Counted from the stretch's first letter, positions 16,666 through 29,368 are shown. The stretch is DNA of 64,000 nt from Gammaproteobacteria bacterium (GCA_028821405.1 JAPPGK010000035.1:1-64000), one strand, 5' to 3'. Program-made: numbers and translations. Notes: a model not told the origin generated them from the sequence alone.

Positions 16666-17478
16666 ATGCCGACGATTAATTCCAACGGGCTGTTGGCGGG
16701 CCAGGTGGCGGTGGTTACCGGCGCGAGCCGGGGCATCGGCGAGGCCATCGCCAAACGCTATGCGATGGAGGGTGCCAAGGTGGTCGTTTCGGCGCGCTCG
16801 GTGGACCCCGAGGATCACTTCCTGCCGGGTTCGATAAACGAGACCGTAGCGGCGATACGGGACGCGGGCGGCGAGGCGGTCGCAGTCAAGGCCGACCTGT
16901 CCAGGGAGGAGGACCGCCACAACCTGATCTCGGCCACCGAAAGCGCCTACGGGCCGGTGGACGTCCTCGTCAACAATGCGGCGGTGACGTGGTTCATGCC
17001 GGTGGCGCAGTTCGCCGAGAAACGCTTCCGCATCATGATGGACGTGCAGGTCTGGGGTCCCTTCGAACTCGCCCAGCTCTGCCTGCCTTCGATGCTGGAA
17101 CGCGGGGCGGGCTGGATATTGAACATCTCTTCACACGCCGCGATCCATCCCAATGCCAAGGCGCCGGGTGGCCACGGCGGGACGGTATACGGCATGTGCA
17201 AGGCCGCCCTCGAACGTTTCACGACGGGTCTGGCTCAGGAGGTCTACGGATCCGGGGTGGGCGTGAACGTCATTTCGCCGGGCCTGGTGGCCACGCCTGG
17301 CGTGGTTCACCACAAGCTCATCAACGAGTCCAACAAGGACCGCGTGACGCCCGTCGAGCACATGGCCGAGGCATGTCTGCGGCTGTGTCACGGTGATCCG
17401 GGCGAGATCACCGGGCGCATCGACTATGCCGATAAGGTGATCGAGGAGTTCAAGCTGGAACCCGCCGACATCATCTGA
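16666..17478 (+). CDS. SDR-family oxidoreductase
   Basis: A 270-residue short-chain dehydrogenase. The cofactor motif TGASRGIG is at about residues 18-25, NNA at about 105, and the catalytic triad Ser in NISSHAA plus YxxxK as YGMCK. About 12 extra residues (HPNAKAPGGHGG) sit between Ser and Tyr. GGGGAAG lies just before the start. The aminotransferase gene starts 29 bases downstream on the same strand, so a two-step carbonyl/amine pathway is possible. Substrate is not predictable. Confidence 0.9.
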   Translation: MPTINSNGLLAGQVAVVTGASRGIGEAIAKRYAMEGAKVVVSARSVDPEDHFLPGSINETVAAIRDAGGEAVAVKADLSREEDRHNLISATESAYGPVDVLVNNAAVTWFMPVAQFAEKRFRIMMDVQVWGPFELAQLCLPSMLERGAGWILNISSHAAIHPNAKAPGGHGGTVYGMCKAALERFTTGLAQEVYGSGVGVNVISPGLVATPGVVHHKLINESNKDRVTPVEHMAEACLRLCHGDPGEITGRIDYADKVIEEFKLEPADII

Positions 17479-17507
17479 GGGCGGGTCGACCGTTCGAGAC
17501 CATCCCG

Positions 17508-18836
17508 ATGCGGCTACACAACGAACTGGACCTCGGCGCGTACTGGCTGCCGTTCACCGCGAACCGCGCCTTCAAGGCGAATCCCCGGTTGATCGTCTCG
17601 GCCTCGGGAACCCGCTACCGAACCGATGACGGTCGCGAACTGCTCGACGGCATCTCGGGACTTTGGTGCTGCAATGCAGGGCACAGCCATCCCAGGATCG
17701 TGGAAGCCATCCAGCGACAGGCGGCCGAACTCGACTACGCGACAGCGTTTCAGGTCGGGCATCCGACGGCGTTCGAGTTGGCGGGCCGCCTAGCCGCCAT
17801 GGCACCGACCGGTTTCGACGCCGTGTTCTTCACGAACTCGGGTTCCGAGTCCGTCGACACGGCGTTGAAGATTGCGCTCGCCTACCACCACGCCCGCGGC
17901 GAACATTCCCGTACCCGGTTCGTCGGTCGGGAGCGTGGCTACCACGGCGCGGGTTTCGGAGGCATGAGCGTCGGTGGCATCGCCAACAATCGCAAGGCGT
18001 TCGGGGCCCTGCTGCCGGGCGTCGTCCATCTGCCGCAGACCCACGATCTCGACCAACAGGCCTTCAGTCGGGGCCAGCCGACATGGGGTGCCCATCTCGC
18101 CGACGAGTTGGAACGCATCGTCGCGGTCAACCACGCCTCGACCATCGCGGCGGTCGTCGTCGAGCCCTTCGCGGGATCGGCAGGCGTCCTGGTGCCGCCC
18201 GTGGGCTACCTCGAACGGCTGCGGGAGATCACACAACGGCATGGAATCCTGCTGATCTTCGACGAGGTGATCACGGCGTTCGGACGTCTCGGCGCCGGCT
18301 TCGCCGCCGAGCGATTCGGCGTCGTGCCGGACATCATCACCACCGCCAAGGGGCTCACCAGCGGATCGGTTCCGATGGGGGCGGTTCTGGCCCGCGGGGA
18401 AATCCGTGACACGATGTTCGATGACGCCGGCGACGCCATCGAGTTCTTCCACGGCTATACCTACTCCGGGCACCCGCTGGCCGCTGCCGCTGCCATGGCG
18501 GCGCTCGACGTCTACGAAGAAGAGGAACTGTTCCACCGCGCGCGCCGGCTTGAACCGGTCCTGGAGGAGACGCTGCATGCGCTGGCGGACAAGCCGAACG
18601 TGATCGATGTGCGCAATATCGGCCTTGCCGGCGCCATCGAACTGGCGCCCCGGGACGGCGCGCCGGGCGCAAGGGGCAGCGCCGCCTTCGAAGCGGCCTT
18701 CGAGCGGGGAGTCCTCGTCCGCACGACCGGGGACATCGTCGCCGTGGCGCCGCCGCTGGTGGTCGCGGAACAGGAGATCGCGGCCATCGGATCCGTCCTC
18801 GGGGATGTCCTCGACGACCCCGTTCTGGGCGGGTGA
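17508..18836 (+). CDS. Class III (omega) aminotransferase
   Basis: A 442-residue PLP enzyme. The PLP lysine is in TTAKGLTSG, the preceding aspartate in LIFDEVITAFGRLG, and phosphate-binding residues in TNSGSESVDTALK. It resembles beta-alanine/omega-amino acid:pyruvate transaminases. It follows the SDR gene on the same strand. A second, clearly different class III aminotransferase lies at 27.9 kb across the giant adhesin gene. Confidence 0.92.
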   Translation: MRLHNELDLGAYWLPFTANRAFKANPRLIVSASGTRYRTDDGRELLDGISGLWCCNAGHSHPRIVEAIQRQAAELDYATAFQVGHPTAFELAGRLAAMAPTGFDAVFFTNSGSESVDTALKIALAYHHARGEHSRTRFVGRERGYHGAGFGGMSVGGIANNRKAFGALLPGVVHLPQTHDLDQQAFSRGQPTWGAHLADELERIVAVNHASTIAAVVVEPFAGSAGVLVPPVGYLERLREITQRHGILLIFDEVITAFGRLGAGFAAERFGVVPDIITTAKGLTSGSVPMGAVLARGEIRDTMFDDAGDAIEFFHGYTYSGHPLAAAAAMAALDVYEEEELFHRARRLEPVLEETLHALADKPNVIDVRNIGLAGAIELAPRDGAPGARGSAAFEAAFERGVLVRTTGDIVAVAPPLVVAEQEIAAIGSVLGDVLDDPVLGG

Positions 18837-19327
18837 TTCCGAGACGCCAACCAGGGGTGGCCGTTGGGGTGCGGGTGACCGGTCGACGGCTCACAATCCT
18901 GCACTGCGCCGCGCTTTCTCGACGGCCACGTCGGACGGCTGATCCGGGCGCCCGGGGTGCAGCAACAAAAAATGAACCTGAGACTGCGCTAGGTCTTGCC
19001 GCATCCCAAGCTGTCTGATAGTTTGACGGGAGGCCAGCGGTCGCCACGCGCGTGCCTCCGCGTGTGGTTGCCCACTAGGAGAACGAGTGCATCGTGCTAC
19101 AATCGGGTCGTACGGAGGAGGTCTTCGTTGATGCACTTGGCACGGCATGGGCCGGACGTTCCATGCCGCCACCCGTTATCTCCAGTCAGGGCTGGTTGTT
19201 CGTCGTCTGGCGGGCCGACCGGATCCACGGCTGCAACGAATCGCGAGCGTGGCCATACCACGCGGAGAGACGTTGGCTGACCCGGCAAGACAAATGAATT
19301 GGATTAAGCCCTAAGGAGGGCATGAAC
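18837..19327 (+). other. Long non-coding stretch before the adhesin gene
   Basis: No convincing gene is visible in these 491 bases; short frames here lack family features. TACAAT at 19098-19103 is a possible -10 but has no good -35 partner. At the end, AAGGAGGG (19313-19320) is a near-consensus ribosome binding site. It is only two bases before ATG 19322 but eight before ATG 19328, so the latter is the likelier start of the adhesin. The stretch probably holds the adhesin promoter and a long leader. Confidence 0.5.
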
Positions 19328-22300
19328 ATGAATAACTCTCCGGCGTATGTCGCAGGCGGTGGGCGTTTCGGCATCGGCTCACGCCTCTTCGGTCGTGGTG
19401 CCCGACTCCTGAGCGCGGCCTTCGTTGCTGGCAGCATGCTCGTTGGGGCCAGTGCCCTTGCTCAACCAAACCTCTACTTCAGCATGCCGGTCGGACAGAT
19501 AACGGAGGGGGCGGATGCCGATTACAACGTTTGCCGTACCGCAAACCAGACGGCGCCGGTGACGGTCAACATTTCGGTTACCCAAACCGGGGGGCCGTGG
19601 ATCGCGGGCGCCGTTCCGTCGACTTTCGAGTTCCCAGCGGGTGCGGCGTTCCAGTGCGCGACGTTCTCGATTTCGACGGAAGACGACATGGTCGACGAGG
19701 ACAATGGCCGCATAACGGTGCAGCTGTTGCCGGGGACGGGTTACGGTCTTGGTGTCAGCGGCCTAGCCGGTGCCGTGAACGTCGACGACAACGACGAGGC
19801 AGGAGTCACTCCGCCGCCGCCGCCCATGCTACCGACCGTGATGATCGCGGCGTCATCGGCTTCCGCCCCTGGGGTTGTCGAAGGAACCGACGTCGTATTC
19901 GACGTGACGCGCTCTGACTCCGCAGGCGAGTTGACGGTCACCGTGAACGTCGACGACGGCGGCGGCGGCGTGATTGCCGGGGTGCCGCCGACGCAGGTCA
20001 CGTTCCACGACACAGATGTGACGGTTACGGTGACCGTATCGACCGACGACGACATGGTGGACGAGCCCGCGAGCACGGTAACCGCCACGTTGGTGGCGGG
20101 CGCCCTCTACGAGCTCGGCATGCCGAGTTCGGCCTCGGTTGTGGTGGACGACAACGACGAGCCCGATCCCACACTGCCGACGGTAACCATCGCGGCGGCG
20201 CAGGATTCGGCCAGCGGTGTTACCGAAGGAGACGATGCCAACTTTGTGGTCACGCGCTCCGATTCGGCGGGCGCATTGACGGTCGCCGTGAACGTCACCG
20301 AGACATTCGACGTGGTCGCCGGCACGGCGCCCACGGAGGCGATGTTTGCCGACGGCATATCGGAGGTCACCCTGACGGTGATGACGGAAGACGACGCGGT
20401 ACACGAGCCAGCGAGCAACGTGACGGCCACGTTGGTCACGGACACCGGCTACCAGGTCGGCACGCCGAGTTCGGCTGTAGTCGCCGTGGCGGACAACGAC
20501 CCCGCTCCTGACGAAGACTCCTCGAATCGGATCTGGATGAACATGGCGCGCGGCCAACAGGTAACCGAAGGCGCCAACCTTCAGTTCTCGTTGTTCCGCC
20601 TCCAGGCGAAGTCCACGGACCCGCTTACGGTCAACATCAAGGTAACGGAAACCGGCGCGACGCTCGATGGCGCGCCACCGACCACGGCCGTGTTCGCGGC
20701 GGGATCCAACCGCACCGACGTGACGATCATGACCGACGACGACGCAACGGAAGAAGACGACAGCGTGGTCACGCTCGAGATACTGCCGGGCGGTGGGTAC
20801 GCCCCGGGTATTTCCGGGACCATGGGCAGTATCACGGTCGTGGACAACGACGCCCCGGATGATGTCGTTGACCCGGAGGAACCCGATCCGAATCTGCCGA
20901 GCATGCCCCGTAGCTTCACGGCAAACCCGGATGATCACGCCGCGATCCTGTCTTGGAATGCCCCCGAAAGTGATGGTGGCAGTGCGATCACGGGTTACGA
21001 GTACCGTCAGGATGGCGGTGATTGGATGTCCGCCGGCGATGGCGCGGCGCGAAGCTTGGTCGTCAATGGCCTCGAGAACTGCATCGATCTTGTGCAGCCT
21101 CAGAACTGCACCCGCTATAGGTTCGACTTGAGGGCACTGAATGCCGCTGGCGCGGGTCCCATCAGCCGCAGCACCGTGACGCCGTTCGGTCCGAACATCG
21201 AGGTGTCGATCACGGCCGACCAGGCTTCTGCGGATGAGGGTGCCGACTTGAGCTTTACCTTGACCCGGGTCTTCAGACCGCGTCCCGGCGACCCGCCGGA
21301 GGACATCCCCCTGACGGCGGCGGCGGTGACGGTGATGGTCAGCGTCACCGAGACGAGCGACGTCGGGACCCTGGGGGACCCGGTTCCCATGACGGTCGAT
21401 TTCGCACAGGGCCAAAAAACGAACACGCTCACCGTCGCGACGGTCGACGACGAGTTGGACGAACCCGACAGCATGGTGACCGCGGAAGTCGTGGACAATT
21501 TCGACGTCGGCTACCGACCGGGCGAGGACCCCACGGCGACGGTGACGGTCATGGACAACGACCCGGCGCCGCATGTTTACTTGGCAGGCGGCGAGGTCGA
21601 CGAAGACGCGGGCACGATCACCTTCATGGTGAGCCTGCTCGACGAGACCGGCATGAATCCCGCGCAGAGCGCCTTCGACATCACGGTCGACTGGACGACG
21701 GGCGACGCGATGTCCGACGATCCCTACGGCTTGGCAGTCGCGGATGTCGACTACACGTCGGGCAAGGGCACGTTGATGTTCGCGTCGGGGGAGACCGAGA
21801 TGTCGTTCACCGTCGACGTGGCGAACGACTCCCTCCATGAGCATTCCGAGGACTTCCTGGTGACCCTCACCGGTGCGACCTCGACCGGGGAGGACCAGCC
21901 CACGATCAGCGAGGGCGAAGTCGTCGCGACCATCAACGACGACGACGAGGCCCCGTCCGCCTCGATCGCCGACATGGGCGTTGGAGAGTCTGACAGCAGC
22001 GTTACCTTGACCGTGACGCTGGATGCGCCAAGCGGATTGCCGATCATGCTGGATTGGATGACCGGGGACGCATCCGGGCTCGACGTGTACGACATGTCGG
22101 TGGCGGACGTGGACTACGTTTCGTCCAACGGCGTGGCCGCGTTCGAACCGCAGGGACCGGGTCTCGGCACGACGACGATGGCAGAGTTCGACGTCGAGAT
22201 AACTACCGACGCGCTCGACGAACACGATGAGCAGTTCGCCGTGACGATTACGCCTCAGTTGATGCCTGATGATCTGTCCTATCGCGTGATGCTCGCCGAC

Positions 22301-25300
22301 GACACGGCAGCTGTCACGATCACGGACGACGATGTTCCGCCGACCGCGATGATCGCCGACGCGATGGATGCCGAGGCCGCTGAAGAGCTCGTGTTCATGG
22401 TTACGCTGGACGCGCCAAGCGGCCTGCCGATCAGGCTCGACTGGGCGACGGGCGAGGTGTCGACGCCGGACGACCCGTACGGCATGGCGACCGCAGAAGG
22501 CGAATACGCCGACTACACGCCAGTCGCCGACGGGGTCGTGGAATTCATCCCCGCCCCGCAGGGCGGCCCCACAGGAACGTCCATGCCAGTCATGGTGACC
22601 GTGACGAACGACACGTTCTACGAGCACGACGAAGTATTCGGCGTCACGATGGGCGCCGAGATGGCCCATCCGGACATCATGAACCCCCGGGCCGGTGCCT
22701 ACGTAGAGGTCGAGATGGAGGGCGGCATGGCGACCGGCACGATCCAGAACGTCGCGGGCGACGACGATCCGCCGCTCGCGAGCGTCGCGGACGTCGATAC
22801 GGATGAGGACTCGGGCGAGCTGACCTTCACGATCAACCTGGAGAAGAGTGGTCTGCCGACCAGTGTGGGCTGGACGACGGGGGACGCCTCCTCGGACGAC
22901 CGATGGGGCATGGCCGTTGCCGATGTCGACTATACGTCGGCGAGTGGCACGGTGGACTTCGGCATGTACGAGACCGAGATGACCGCCACGGTCACGGTGA
23001 ACGCCGATGTGCTCGACGAGCATGCCGAGGTGCTGATGCTGACCCTCAGCACGCAGGACGACTATGCGACCCTTGGCGACGGTGAAGCGACTGGCACGAT
23101 CCACGACGACGACGAGCCGCCGCTGGTGAGCATTGCCGACGGCAGTGCCGTGGAGGCCGACGGGATGATTTCCTTCGCGGTTTCCCTGGCCGATGCCGAC
23201 GGTATGGCCCAGGGCAGCGGCATCCCGATCCATGTGGACGTCGAGACCGGTGACGTGCACACCGACGACCCGTGGGGGATGGCGATCGCGCCACACGACT
23301 ACATGGCGAAGATGGAAACCCTGAGTTTCACGCCGACCCAGGGTACAGGCATGGCGGGACCCACGGAGATGATGGTTACCGTGTCGATCGAAAGCGACGA
23401 CCTCGACGAGCACTCGGAAGTGTTCGGCGTGTCGGTGACGAGTGCCACGACGACCAGCGGCCCTGACATGCCCGATGAAGTCATGGCCGATGACGGCATG
23501 GCGATGGGTACCATCGAGGACGACGACGATGCGCCGTCGTTCACGGTTGAGGACATGACCGTGGCCGAGTCGGGTGGCCAAGTCACCTTGTCGGTGAGTC
23601 TCGATAGAGCGAGCGGTCTGCCGATCAGTGTCGACTGGGAGACCGGCGATGGCGTAACGGGCGATCCGCTCACGACGGCGATGGTCGGTGCGGACTACGT
23701 TTGGAACGGCGGGCAAATCGAGCTAGCCCCCATGCCGCGAACCGGCTTGCCGGGTCCGACGATGGCGACCGTTCAGGTGAAACTGCTGGACGACGAAGTC
23801 GACGAGTACGACGAAGAGTTCACCGTGAACCTGAGCAACGCCCAATACGCCTATATCGACGGCGCCTTGGCGAAACCCACGGGTACGGTCACTGTCACCG
23901 ACAATGATGCCGCACCCGCCGTATCAATCCACGATGCCCGCGCCGCTGAGGATGCGGGTACGGTGGAACTCAGGGTGACCCTTGGGACGGCCAGTGCCCT
24001 GCCGGTTACCGTTAACTGGGCGACCGGGGACATGGAGAATGCCGACGATCCGTACGGCATGGCCATGGCCGGCATGGACTACGAGGAGTCGAGCGGCACC
24101 GTGGAGTTCGCACCCTACGAGACCGAGATGAGCGTTTCGGTCCCCTTGATGGACGACATGCTCGACGAGCACAGCGAGACGTTTGCGGTGATGCTGAGCG
24201 AACCGATGAATGCAACGGTCGGTGATGGCTCTGCAACGGCCACCATCGAGGACAACGATGCAGCCCCGAGCGTGTCGATCCACGATGCGAGCGGTGCGGA
24301 GGACGGCGAGGTGACCTTCAAGGTCACGTTGGACGCAGAAAGCGCGCTGCCGATAAGCGTCGGTTGGTCGACGGGTGATGCGCCCACGCCAACGGACGAC
24401 TACGGGCTGGCGATGGCGGACATGGACTACGTCTCGAGCAGCGGCACCGTATCGTTCGAGCCCGGTGTTACGGAGATGTCCGTTTCCGTCATGGCGATGG
24501 ACGACATGATCGACGAGCATGACGAGATGTTCGCCGTCACGCTCAGCGATCCTGCGTATGCCACGCTTGGGGATGCCCAGGGCATCGGCACGATCATGGA
24601 CAACGATGATCCGCCGGCGCTCAGCGTGGCAGATGGTATGGCTGCTGAGAGCGACGGAATGCTGGTGTTCACCGTTAGTCTGGACAACGAAAGCGGCTTG
24701 CCCGTCAGCGTTGACTGGTGGACCGGGGACATCGAGGTTCCCGATGGCAGTTACACGATGGCGCAAGCCGGAATGGACTACGTCGCGGAGAATGGCGTGC
24801 TCGAATTCGAGCCGGGTACCACGTCCATGACGGTGGAAGTGCCGTTGTTGGATGACGACGTGGACGAGAAGGACGAGCAGTTCGCCATCACCCTCCACGA
24901 TGCGATGTATGCGACGTTCGCCGATGATGCCGACGCCATTACCGCGATCGGCACCATCACGGACAACGACGACGCGCCGTATGTGTCGATTGCGGATGCA
25001 CGTGACGACGAGGGCGCCGGGAGCCTCTCCTTCGCGGTGACCCTCTCGGTGCCGAGCGCACTGCCGATCAGTGTGGAATACGCGACGGGCGATGCCGCGA
25101 CGGATGACATGTACGGCATGGCGACCGCCGATATGGACTACATGTCGGGTGCCGGTACCGTGGAGTTTGCTCCGGGCCAGACCGAGATGATGGTCTCGGT
25201 ATCGCTCATGGACGATGCGCTCGATGAGCACGATGAGGTGTTCGCGGTCACGTTGACCAACCCGATGTACGCGATGCTAGGCGATGCAATGGCGACGGGA

Positions 25301-27796
25301 ACCATCGTCGACAACGACGCCGCGCCGACCTTGTCCGTCGCCGATGCAAGCGGCGGCGAGAGTGCCGGGGACTTGTCGTTCATGGTGAGTCTCTCGGCCG
25401 AGAGCGCGCTGCCGATCAGCGTCGACTACGCAACGGGCGACATGGCGACACCCGGTGATATGTACGGCATGGCCACCGCCGACATGGACTACGCGTCCAC
25501 GTCCGGAACGCTTAACTTCGATCCGGGCATGACCGAAATGGCGGTAGCCGTGTCGGTGATGGACGACATGATCGACGAGCACGACGAGGTCTTTGCCGTC
25601 AACTTGAGCGGTGCCGCCTATGCGACGCTGGATGATGGAACGGCCACCGGCACCATCGAGGACGACGACGATGCGCCGTCGGTATCGATTGCCGATGCGA
25701 GCGGTCCGGAAAGCGTCGGTGCCCTGGACTTCGCCGTCACCCTGTCCGCGATGAGCGGCTTGCCGGTGACCGTGGACTGGGCGACCGCGTCCGGTACCGC
25801 CAGGGCGGGCGAGGACTATGAGAATGCCGACGGCACCTTGACCATCGCCGCGGGAGACACCGCAGGCACGGTATCGGTTGCAGTGGTTGCCGACAATGTC
25901 CACGAGGCCGAAGAGACCTTCAGCGTGAATCTGAGTGGCGCGATGTACTCGACGCTGGACGACGCTTCGGCAACCGGCACGATCACGGACGACGATGCGG
26001 CACCGACCTGGTCGGTTGCCGATGCCGGTGCAGCGGAGAGCGACGGACAGATCCAGTTCACCGTATCGCTGGCCGGGGCAACCGCGCTTCCAGCGACCGT
26101 GAACTTTGCGACGGCCCCGGGTAGCGCCACAGCCGGCGAGGACTACGCGTCCACGAGCGGCTCGTTGACGTACCAGCCGGGCGAGAGTCGCAGCATGACG
26201 GTTACCGTGGCAGTGACGGATGACGACGTGTACGAAGGCGTGGAGAGCTTCTCCATGAACTTGAGTGGTCCGTCGAACTCCACCCTGGCGGGCGCTTCGG
26301 CAACGGGTACGATCACCGACAATGACGCCGAGGCGATTGCCAAGGAATGGCTGGCACGATTCGGCCGAACGGTGGCGAGCCATGTCGTGGATGCGGTGGA
26401 TACGCGCCTCAATAATATCTGGGGCGGATCCGACGCCTCCGAGTTCCGGGTAGCCGGGATTTGGGGTGCACCCGCGAGCCACGGGCCCGCAGGTCTTGGC
26501 GGCTTTGCGCCGGCGCCGATCGCTGCACCGCGGTTCGACCAGGGCTTCAACCCCGCATACGACAACGCGTGGGGCGCCCAGGAAACGCCGTACGGCATGA
26601 GCCGACACATGGGCGAGCGGAGTCTTGGCCGGATGCTGGCCGGGAGTTCGTTCCGATTCTCGGCGGCGAACGGGGATTCCGACGACGCCTGGACGCTGTG
26701 GGGCCGTGCCGCAACGACGAGCTTCAGCGGCGATGGTGATACGTTGTCGCACGACGGCAGCGTGACCACGGGAACGGTCGGGGTCGACTACGAGTGGGGC
26801 GACGTCGTTGGCGGCGTTGCCCTGTCGCACAGCGCGGGCGACGGCGAGTTTGAAGCCGGGTCTGCGGTGGCGGGCGAACTCGACAGTTCGATGACGATGA
26901 TCAGCCCGTACATGCGCTTCAAGATGAGCTGTTGCGTCACCTTCTGGGGTGTCGCCGGCGTGGGTCAGGGCGATATGACGCTCGCTGCCGATGGCGGCGG
27001 CGCGGCCATCGATACCGACGTTTCCATGTCGATGGGTGCGGCCGGGTTCCGAGGCGCGGTCCTGCCCGACGCGGGCACCTTCGACCTCGCGGTGAAGTCG
27101 GACGTCTTCGTGGCTCGCATGTCGGCGGACGCGGCGCCAGGCCTGTCGGCGGTGGATGCCGACGCAAGCCGGTTGCGGGTCACCCTGGAGGGCACCAGCA
27201 CGAATCAGCTCCAGGGCGGCGGGACGTTCAGCCCGGTGTTGGAGGCCGGATTGCGCTACGACGGCGGCGATGCCGAATCGGGTGCTGGCCTCGAGTTGGG
27301 AGGCGGACTCCGCTTCTCCGACGCCAGCCGGCGCGTGATGGTTGAACTGAACGCCCGCGGGATGTTGGCGCACGCCGAAGGCGACTACCAGGAATGGGGA
27401 CTCGGCGCTTCGGTAATGGTCAGACCCAACGCCAGCGGCCAGGGCATGACGATGAACCTGCGGTCGTCCTGGGGCGACATGGCCAGCGGCGTGGATGCGC
27501 TTTGGAACCGACACAGTTCCGAGGCTATTGTCCGCGCTGATCGTAGCTTCGCGACTCAAGTGGGCGCTCGCTACGATGCCGAGATCGGCTATGGCTTGAA
27601 CGCCTGGGGCGGTCGCAACGTGCTGATGCCTTACGTCAGCGCCGGCGTAACCGACTACGGCCTGCGCGACTACCGCGTGGGAATGCGGTTGCGCGCCGAC
27701 TCGACCACGAACTTCAGCTTCGAGATCGACAGGCGCGAGGGCTTGACCGCATCCCCGAATCATGGCGTAGCGTTGCGCGCCTGGATGTACTGGTAG
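19328..27796 (+). CDS. Giant Calx-beta repeat autotransporter adhesin
   Basis: A protein of about 2822 residues, probably surface exposed. A long signal peptide ends near ASALA (about residue 45). About 18 Calx-beta-like units of 95-125 residues follow, each ending in DNDxAP or DDDxAP linkers that can bind calcium. One fibronectin type III domain sits after unit 4 (about residues 520-620). Units 6-16 carry an extra methionine-rich loop such as [10 protein letters not shown]; units 17-18 have the classic [12 protein letters not shown] form. From about residue 2450 a C-terminal autotransporter beta-barrel runs to the terminal aromatic residue (ALRAWMYW). The passenger is very acidic and almost cysteine-free. 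Likely roles are adhesion or biofilm formation dependent on calcium. It is transcribed alone and ends at a strong terminator. Confidence 0.9.
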   Translation: MNNSPAYVAGGGRFGIGSRLFGRGARLLSAAFVAGSMLVGASALAQPNLYFSMPVGQITEGADADYNVCRTANQTAPVTVNISVTQTGGPWIAGAVPSTFEFPAGAAFQCATFSISTEDDMVDEDNGRITVQLLPGTGYGLGVSGLAGAVNVDDNDEAGVTPPPPPMLPTVMIAASSASAPGVVEGTDVVFDVTRSDSAGELTVTVNVDDGGGGVIAGVPPTQVTFHDTDVTVTVTVSTDDDMVDEPASTVTATLVAGALYELGMPSSASVVVDDNDEPDPTLPTVTIAAAQDSASGVTEGDDANFVVTRSDSAGALTVAVNVTETFDVVAGTAPTEAMFADGISEVTLTVMTEDDAVHEPASNVTATLVTDTGYQVGTPSSAVVAVADNDPAPDEDSSNRIWMNMARGQQVTEGANLQFSLFRLQAKSTDPLTVNIKVTETGATLDGAPPTTAVFAAGSNRTDVTIMTDDDATEEDDSVVTLEILPGGGYAPGISGTMGSITVVDNDAPDDVVDPEEPDPNLPSMPRSFTANPDDHAAILSWNAPESDGGSAITGYEYRQDGGDWMSAGDGAARSLVVNGLENCIDLVQPQNCTRYRFDLRALNAAGAGPISRSTVTPFGPNIEVSITADQASADEGADLSFTLTRVFRPRPGDPPEDIPLTAAAVTVMVSVTETSDVGTLGDPVPMTVDFAQGQKTNTLTVATVDDELDEPDSMVTAEVVDNFDVGYRPGEDPTATVTVMDNDPAPHVYLAGGEVDEDAGTITFMVSLLDETGMNPAQSAFDITVDWTTGDAMSDDPYGLAVADVDYTSGKGTLMFASGETEMSFTVDVANDSLHEHSEDFLVTLTGATSTGEDQPTISEGEVVATINDDDEAPSASIADMGVGESDSSVTLTVTLDAPSGLPIMLDWMTGDASGLDVYDMSVADVDYVSSNGVAAFEPQGPGLGTTTMAEFDVEITTDALDEHDEQFAVTITPQLMPDDLSYRVMLADDTAAVTITDDDVPPTAMIADAMDAEAAEELVFMVTLDAPSGLPIRLDWATGEVSTPDDPYGMATAEGEYADYTPVADGVVEFIPAPQGGPTGTSMPVMVTVTNDTFYEHDEVFGVTMGAEMAHPDIMNPRAGAYVEVEMEGGMATGTIQNVAGDDDPPLASVADVDTDEDSGELTFTINLEKSGLPTSVGWTTGDASSDDRWGMAVADVDYTSASGTVDFGMYETEMTATVTVNADVLDEHAEVLMLTLSTQDDYATLGDGEATGTIHDDDEPPLVSIADGSAVEADGMISFAVSLADADGMAQGSGIPIHVDVETGDVHTDDPWGMAIAPHDYMAKMETLSFTPTQGTGMAGPTEMMVTVSIESDDLDEHSEVFGVSVTSATTTSGPDMPDEVMADDGMAMGTIEDDDDAPSFTVEDMTVAESGGQVTLSVSLDRASGLPISVDWETGDGVTGDPLTTAMVGADYVWNGGQIELAPMPRTGLPGPTMATVQVKLLDDEVDEYDEEFTVNLSNAQYAYIDGALAKPTGTVTVTDNDAAPAVSIHDARAAEDAGTVELRVTLGTASALPVTVNWATGDMENADDPYGMAMAGMDYEESSGTVEFAPYETEMSVSVPLMDDMLDEHSETFAVMLSEPMNATVGDGSATATIEDNDAAPSVSIHDASGAEDGEVTFKVTLDAESALPISVGWSTGDAPTPTDDYGLAMADMDYVSSSGTVSFEPGVTEMSVSVMAMDDMIDEHDEMFAVTLSDPAYATLGDAQGIGTIMDNDDPPALSVADGMAAESDGMLVFTVSLDNESGLPVSVDWWTGDIEVPDGSYTMAQAGMDYVAENGVLEFEPGTTSMTVEVPLLDDDVDEKDEQFAITLHDAMYATFADDADAITAIGTITDNDDAPYVSIADARDDEGAGSLSFAVTLSVPSALPISVEYATGDAATDDMYGMATADMDYMSGAGTVEFAPGQTEMMVSVSLMDDALDEHDEVFAVTLTNPMYAMLGDAMATGTIVDNDAAPTLSVADASGGESAGDLSFMVSLSAESALPISVDYATGDMATPGDMYGMATADMDYASTSGTLNFDPGMTEMAVAVSVMDDMIDEHDEVFAVNLSGAAYATLDDGTATGTIEDDDDAPSVSIADASGPESVGALDFAVTLSAMSGLPVTVDWATASGTARAGEDYENADGTLTIAAGDTAGTVSVAVVADNVHEAEETFSVNLSGAMYSTLDDASATGTITDDDAAPTWSVADAGAAESDGQIQFTVSLAGATALPATVNFATAPGSATAGEDYASTSGSLTYQPGESRSMTVTVAVTDDDVYEGVESFSMNLSGPSNSTLAGASATGTITDNDAEAIAKEWLARFGRTVASHVVDAVDTRLNNIWGGSDASEFRVAGIWGAPASHGPAGLGGFAPAPIAAPRFDQGFNPAYDNAWGAQETPYGMSRHMGERSLGRMLAGSSFRFSAANGDSDDAWTLWGRAATTSFSGDGDTLSHDGSVTTGTVGVDYEWGDVVGGVALSHSAGDGEFEAGSAVAGELDSSMTMISPYMRFKMSCCVTFWGVAGVGQGDMTLAADGGGAAIDTDVSMSMGAAGFRGAVLPDAGTFDLAVKSDVFVARMSADAAPGLSAVDADASRLRVTLEGTSTNQLQGGGTFSPVLEAGLRYDGGDAESGAGLELGGGLRFSDASRRVMVELNARGMLAHAEGDYQEWGLGASVMVRPNASGQGMTMNLRSSWGDMASGVDALWNRHSSEAIVRADRSFATQVGARYDAEIGYGLNAWGGRNVLMPYVSAGVTDYGLRDYRVGMRLRADSTTNFSFEIDRREGLTASPNHGVALRAWMYW

Positions 27797-27847
27797 CGGT
27801 AACGGGCGGCGGGCGCAGCAGCGTTCGCCGCCACGCGTCCTTTTGGC

Positions 27848-27882
27848 GGGCGCGCCATCAATGGTGGCGCGCCCATTTTTTT
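27848..27882 (+). terminator. Rho-independent terminator of the adhesin gene
   Basis: A perfect 10-bp GC-rich stem (GGGCGCGCCA / TGGCGCGCCC) with a 7-base loop is followed by ATTTTTTT, 51 bases after the adhesin stop. Confidence 0.92.
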
Positions 27883-27939
27883 GCTTGTGCGGTGCGGCGC
27901 GATCTGCCGCACGCCTAACACAACGGATGGACTTGTGAC

Positions 27940-29331
27940 GTGAGCGATCCCCTCCACAATCTGTTCGAACCCGATTCCATCGAGGCCCGCGACCTCGCCC
28001 ACATACTCCATCCAACGACGAGCCTGCACGACCTCCACCGCCACGGTCCGGTCGTGCATGAACGAGCGAAAGGCATGTACTTGTGGGACAACCACGGCAA
28101 GCAATACCTCGAAGGCATGGCAGGCCTCTGGTGCACGGCACTCGGCTACGGCGAGGAGGAGTTGGCCAGGACGGCGGCGGAGCAGCTTCGCAAGCTTTCG
28201 TATTCCCAGCTATTCGCGGCCAAGACCCACGAACCGAGCGTACTGCTGGCCGAGAAACTCAAGGCAATGGTGCCCTTCGATGCCGGGCGGGTGTACTTCG
28301 GGCTATCGGGCTCGGACGCCAACGACACCCAGGTCAAGTTGATGTGGTACTACCACAATCTCATCGGTCGTCCGGAGCGGAAGAAGATCATCTCGCGTCG
28401 GGGCGGCTTCCACGGGGTCACCGTTGCGGCGGGTAGTCTCACGGGACTGGCGCCATTTCACCGGCACTTCGATCTTCCGATCCCGAACATCCTCCACACC
28501 GACTCGCCCTTCTACTACCGCGAAGCGCGGGAAGGCGAGACGGAGGACGAGTTCACCACCCGGCTTGCCAACAACCTCGACGATCTCATCGAGGCCGAGG
28601 GCCCGGAGACCGTTGCGGCCTTCATCGCCGAACCGGTCATGGGGGCGGGCGGCGTGGTCGTGCCTCCGGAGGGGTACTTCGCCAAGATCCAGGAGGTCCT
28701 GCAACGACATCGGGTGTTCTTCATCGACGACGAGGTCGTATGCGGCTTCGGGCGTACCGGCAATCCGTTCGGCGCCGACACCTTCGGCCTCCAGCCGACC
28801 ACGATGAGCGTCGCGAAGGCACTGTCTTCGGCGTACCTGCCAATCAGTGCGGCCATCATTCCGGAGTTCATGTACGAGCCTTTCATCGAGGCGAGCCGCG
28901 AGGTCGGGGTCTTTGGCCACGGCTTCACCTACACCGGGCACCCGGTCTGCGCCGCCGTGGCGTTGCGCAACCTGGAACTGATGGAGGAGCGGGAGATATT
29001 CCAGCACGCGGCACGGGTCGGCGAGACCTTCCAGGCCCGCCTGCGTTCCTTCGAAGACCATCCCCTGGTGGGCAATGTTCGGGGTATCGGGTTGATCGGC
29101 GCCATCGAAATGGTGGCCGACAAGGAGACCGGTGCACAGTTTCCCGCCGAAGCAGGCGTCGGTGCGTATTGCCTCAACCGGGCATTGGAACACGGCCTGA
29201 TCCTGCGCAACCTGGGTGACGCCATGGCTTTCTGTCCGCCGCTCATCATCGACGACAACCAGATCGACGAGCTATTTGGCAAGTTCGAGCGCGCGCTCTC
29301 TGAAACCCTCGAGTACGTGGCGCGACTGTAG
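27940..29331 (+). CDS. Class III aminotransferase
   Basis: A 463-residue PLP enzyme with a GTG start and a weak GGATGG site upstream. The PLP lysine is in SVAKALSSAYLP, the aspartate in FFIDDEVVCGFGRTG, and the phosphate site in GLSGSDANDTQVKL. The N-terminal LHDLHRHGPVVHERAKGMYLWD is typical of the putrescine/omega-amino acid:pyruvate aminotransferase group. It sits after the adhesin terminator and is probably independently expressed. Its TAG stop is part of a GTAGGGG palindrome. Confidence 0.92.
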   Translation: MSDPLHNLFEPDSIEARDLAHILHPTTSLHDLHRHGPVVHERAKGMYLWDNHGKQYLEGMAGLWCTALGYGEEELARTAAEQLRKLSYSQLFAAKTHEPSVLLAEKLKAMVPFDAGRVYFGLSGSDANDTQVKLMWYYHNLIGRPERKKIISRRGGFHGVTVAAGSLTGLAPFHRHFDLPIPNILHTDSPFYYREAREGETEDEFTTRLANNLDDLIEAEGPETVAAFIAEPVMGAGGVVVPPEGYFAKIQEVLQRHRVFFIDDEVVCGFGRTGNPFGADTFGLQPTTMSVAKALSSAYLPISAAIIPEFMYEPFIEASREVGVFGHGFTYTGHPVCAAVALRNLELMEEREIFQHAARVGETFQARLRSFEDHPLVGNVRGIGLIGAIEMVADKETGAQFPAEAGVGAYCLNRALEHGLILRNLGDAMAFCPPLIIDDNQIDELFGKFERALSETLEYVARL

Positions 29332-29366
29332 GGGCCGCGCCGTCGGGCGCGTTTAGGGCGGCCCCT
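29330..29366. repeat. GTAGGGG-type palindrome at a stop codon
   Basis: AGGGGCCGC and GCGGCCCCT form a perfect 9-bp inverted repeat whose first bases belong to the aminotransferase TAG stop. It runs directly into the next hairpin (29369-29417). It looks like a REP-type element and may also help end the transcript. Confidence 0.55.
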
Positions 29367-29368
29367 TG

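Noticed and set aside
19094-19297. A 67-codon frame before the adhesin gene
   Set aside because: No family features and no convincing ribosome binding site; it lies in the likely leader of the adhesin message.
19853-28141. Very long open frames on the minus strand opposite the adhesin (up to 1287 codons)
   Set aside because: They mirror the GC-rich repetitive adhesin gene, are low in complexity and match no family; the plus-strand product has a signal peptide, repeats and a barrel.
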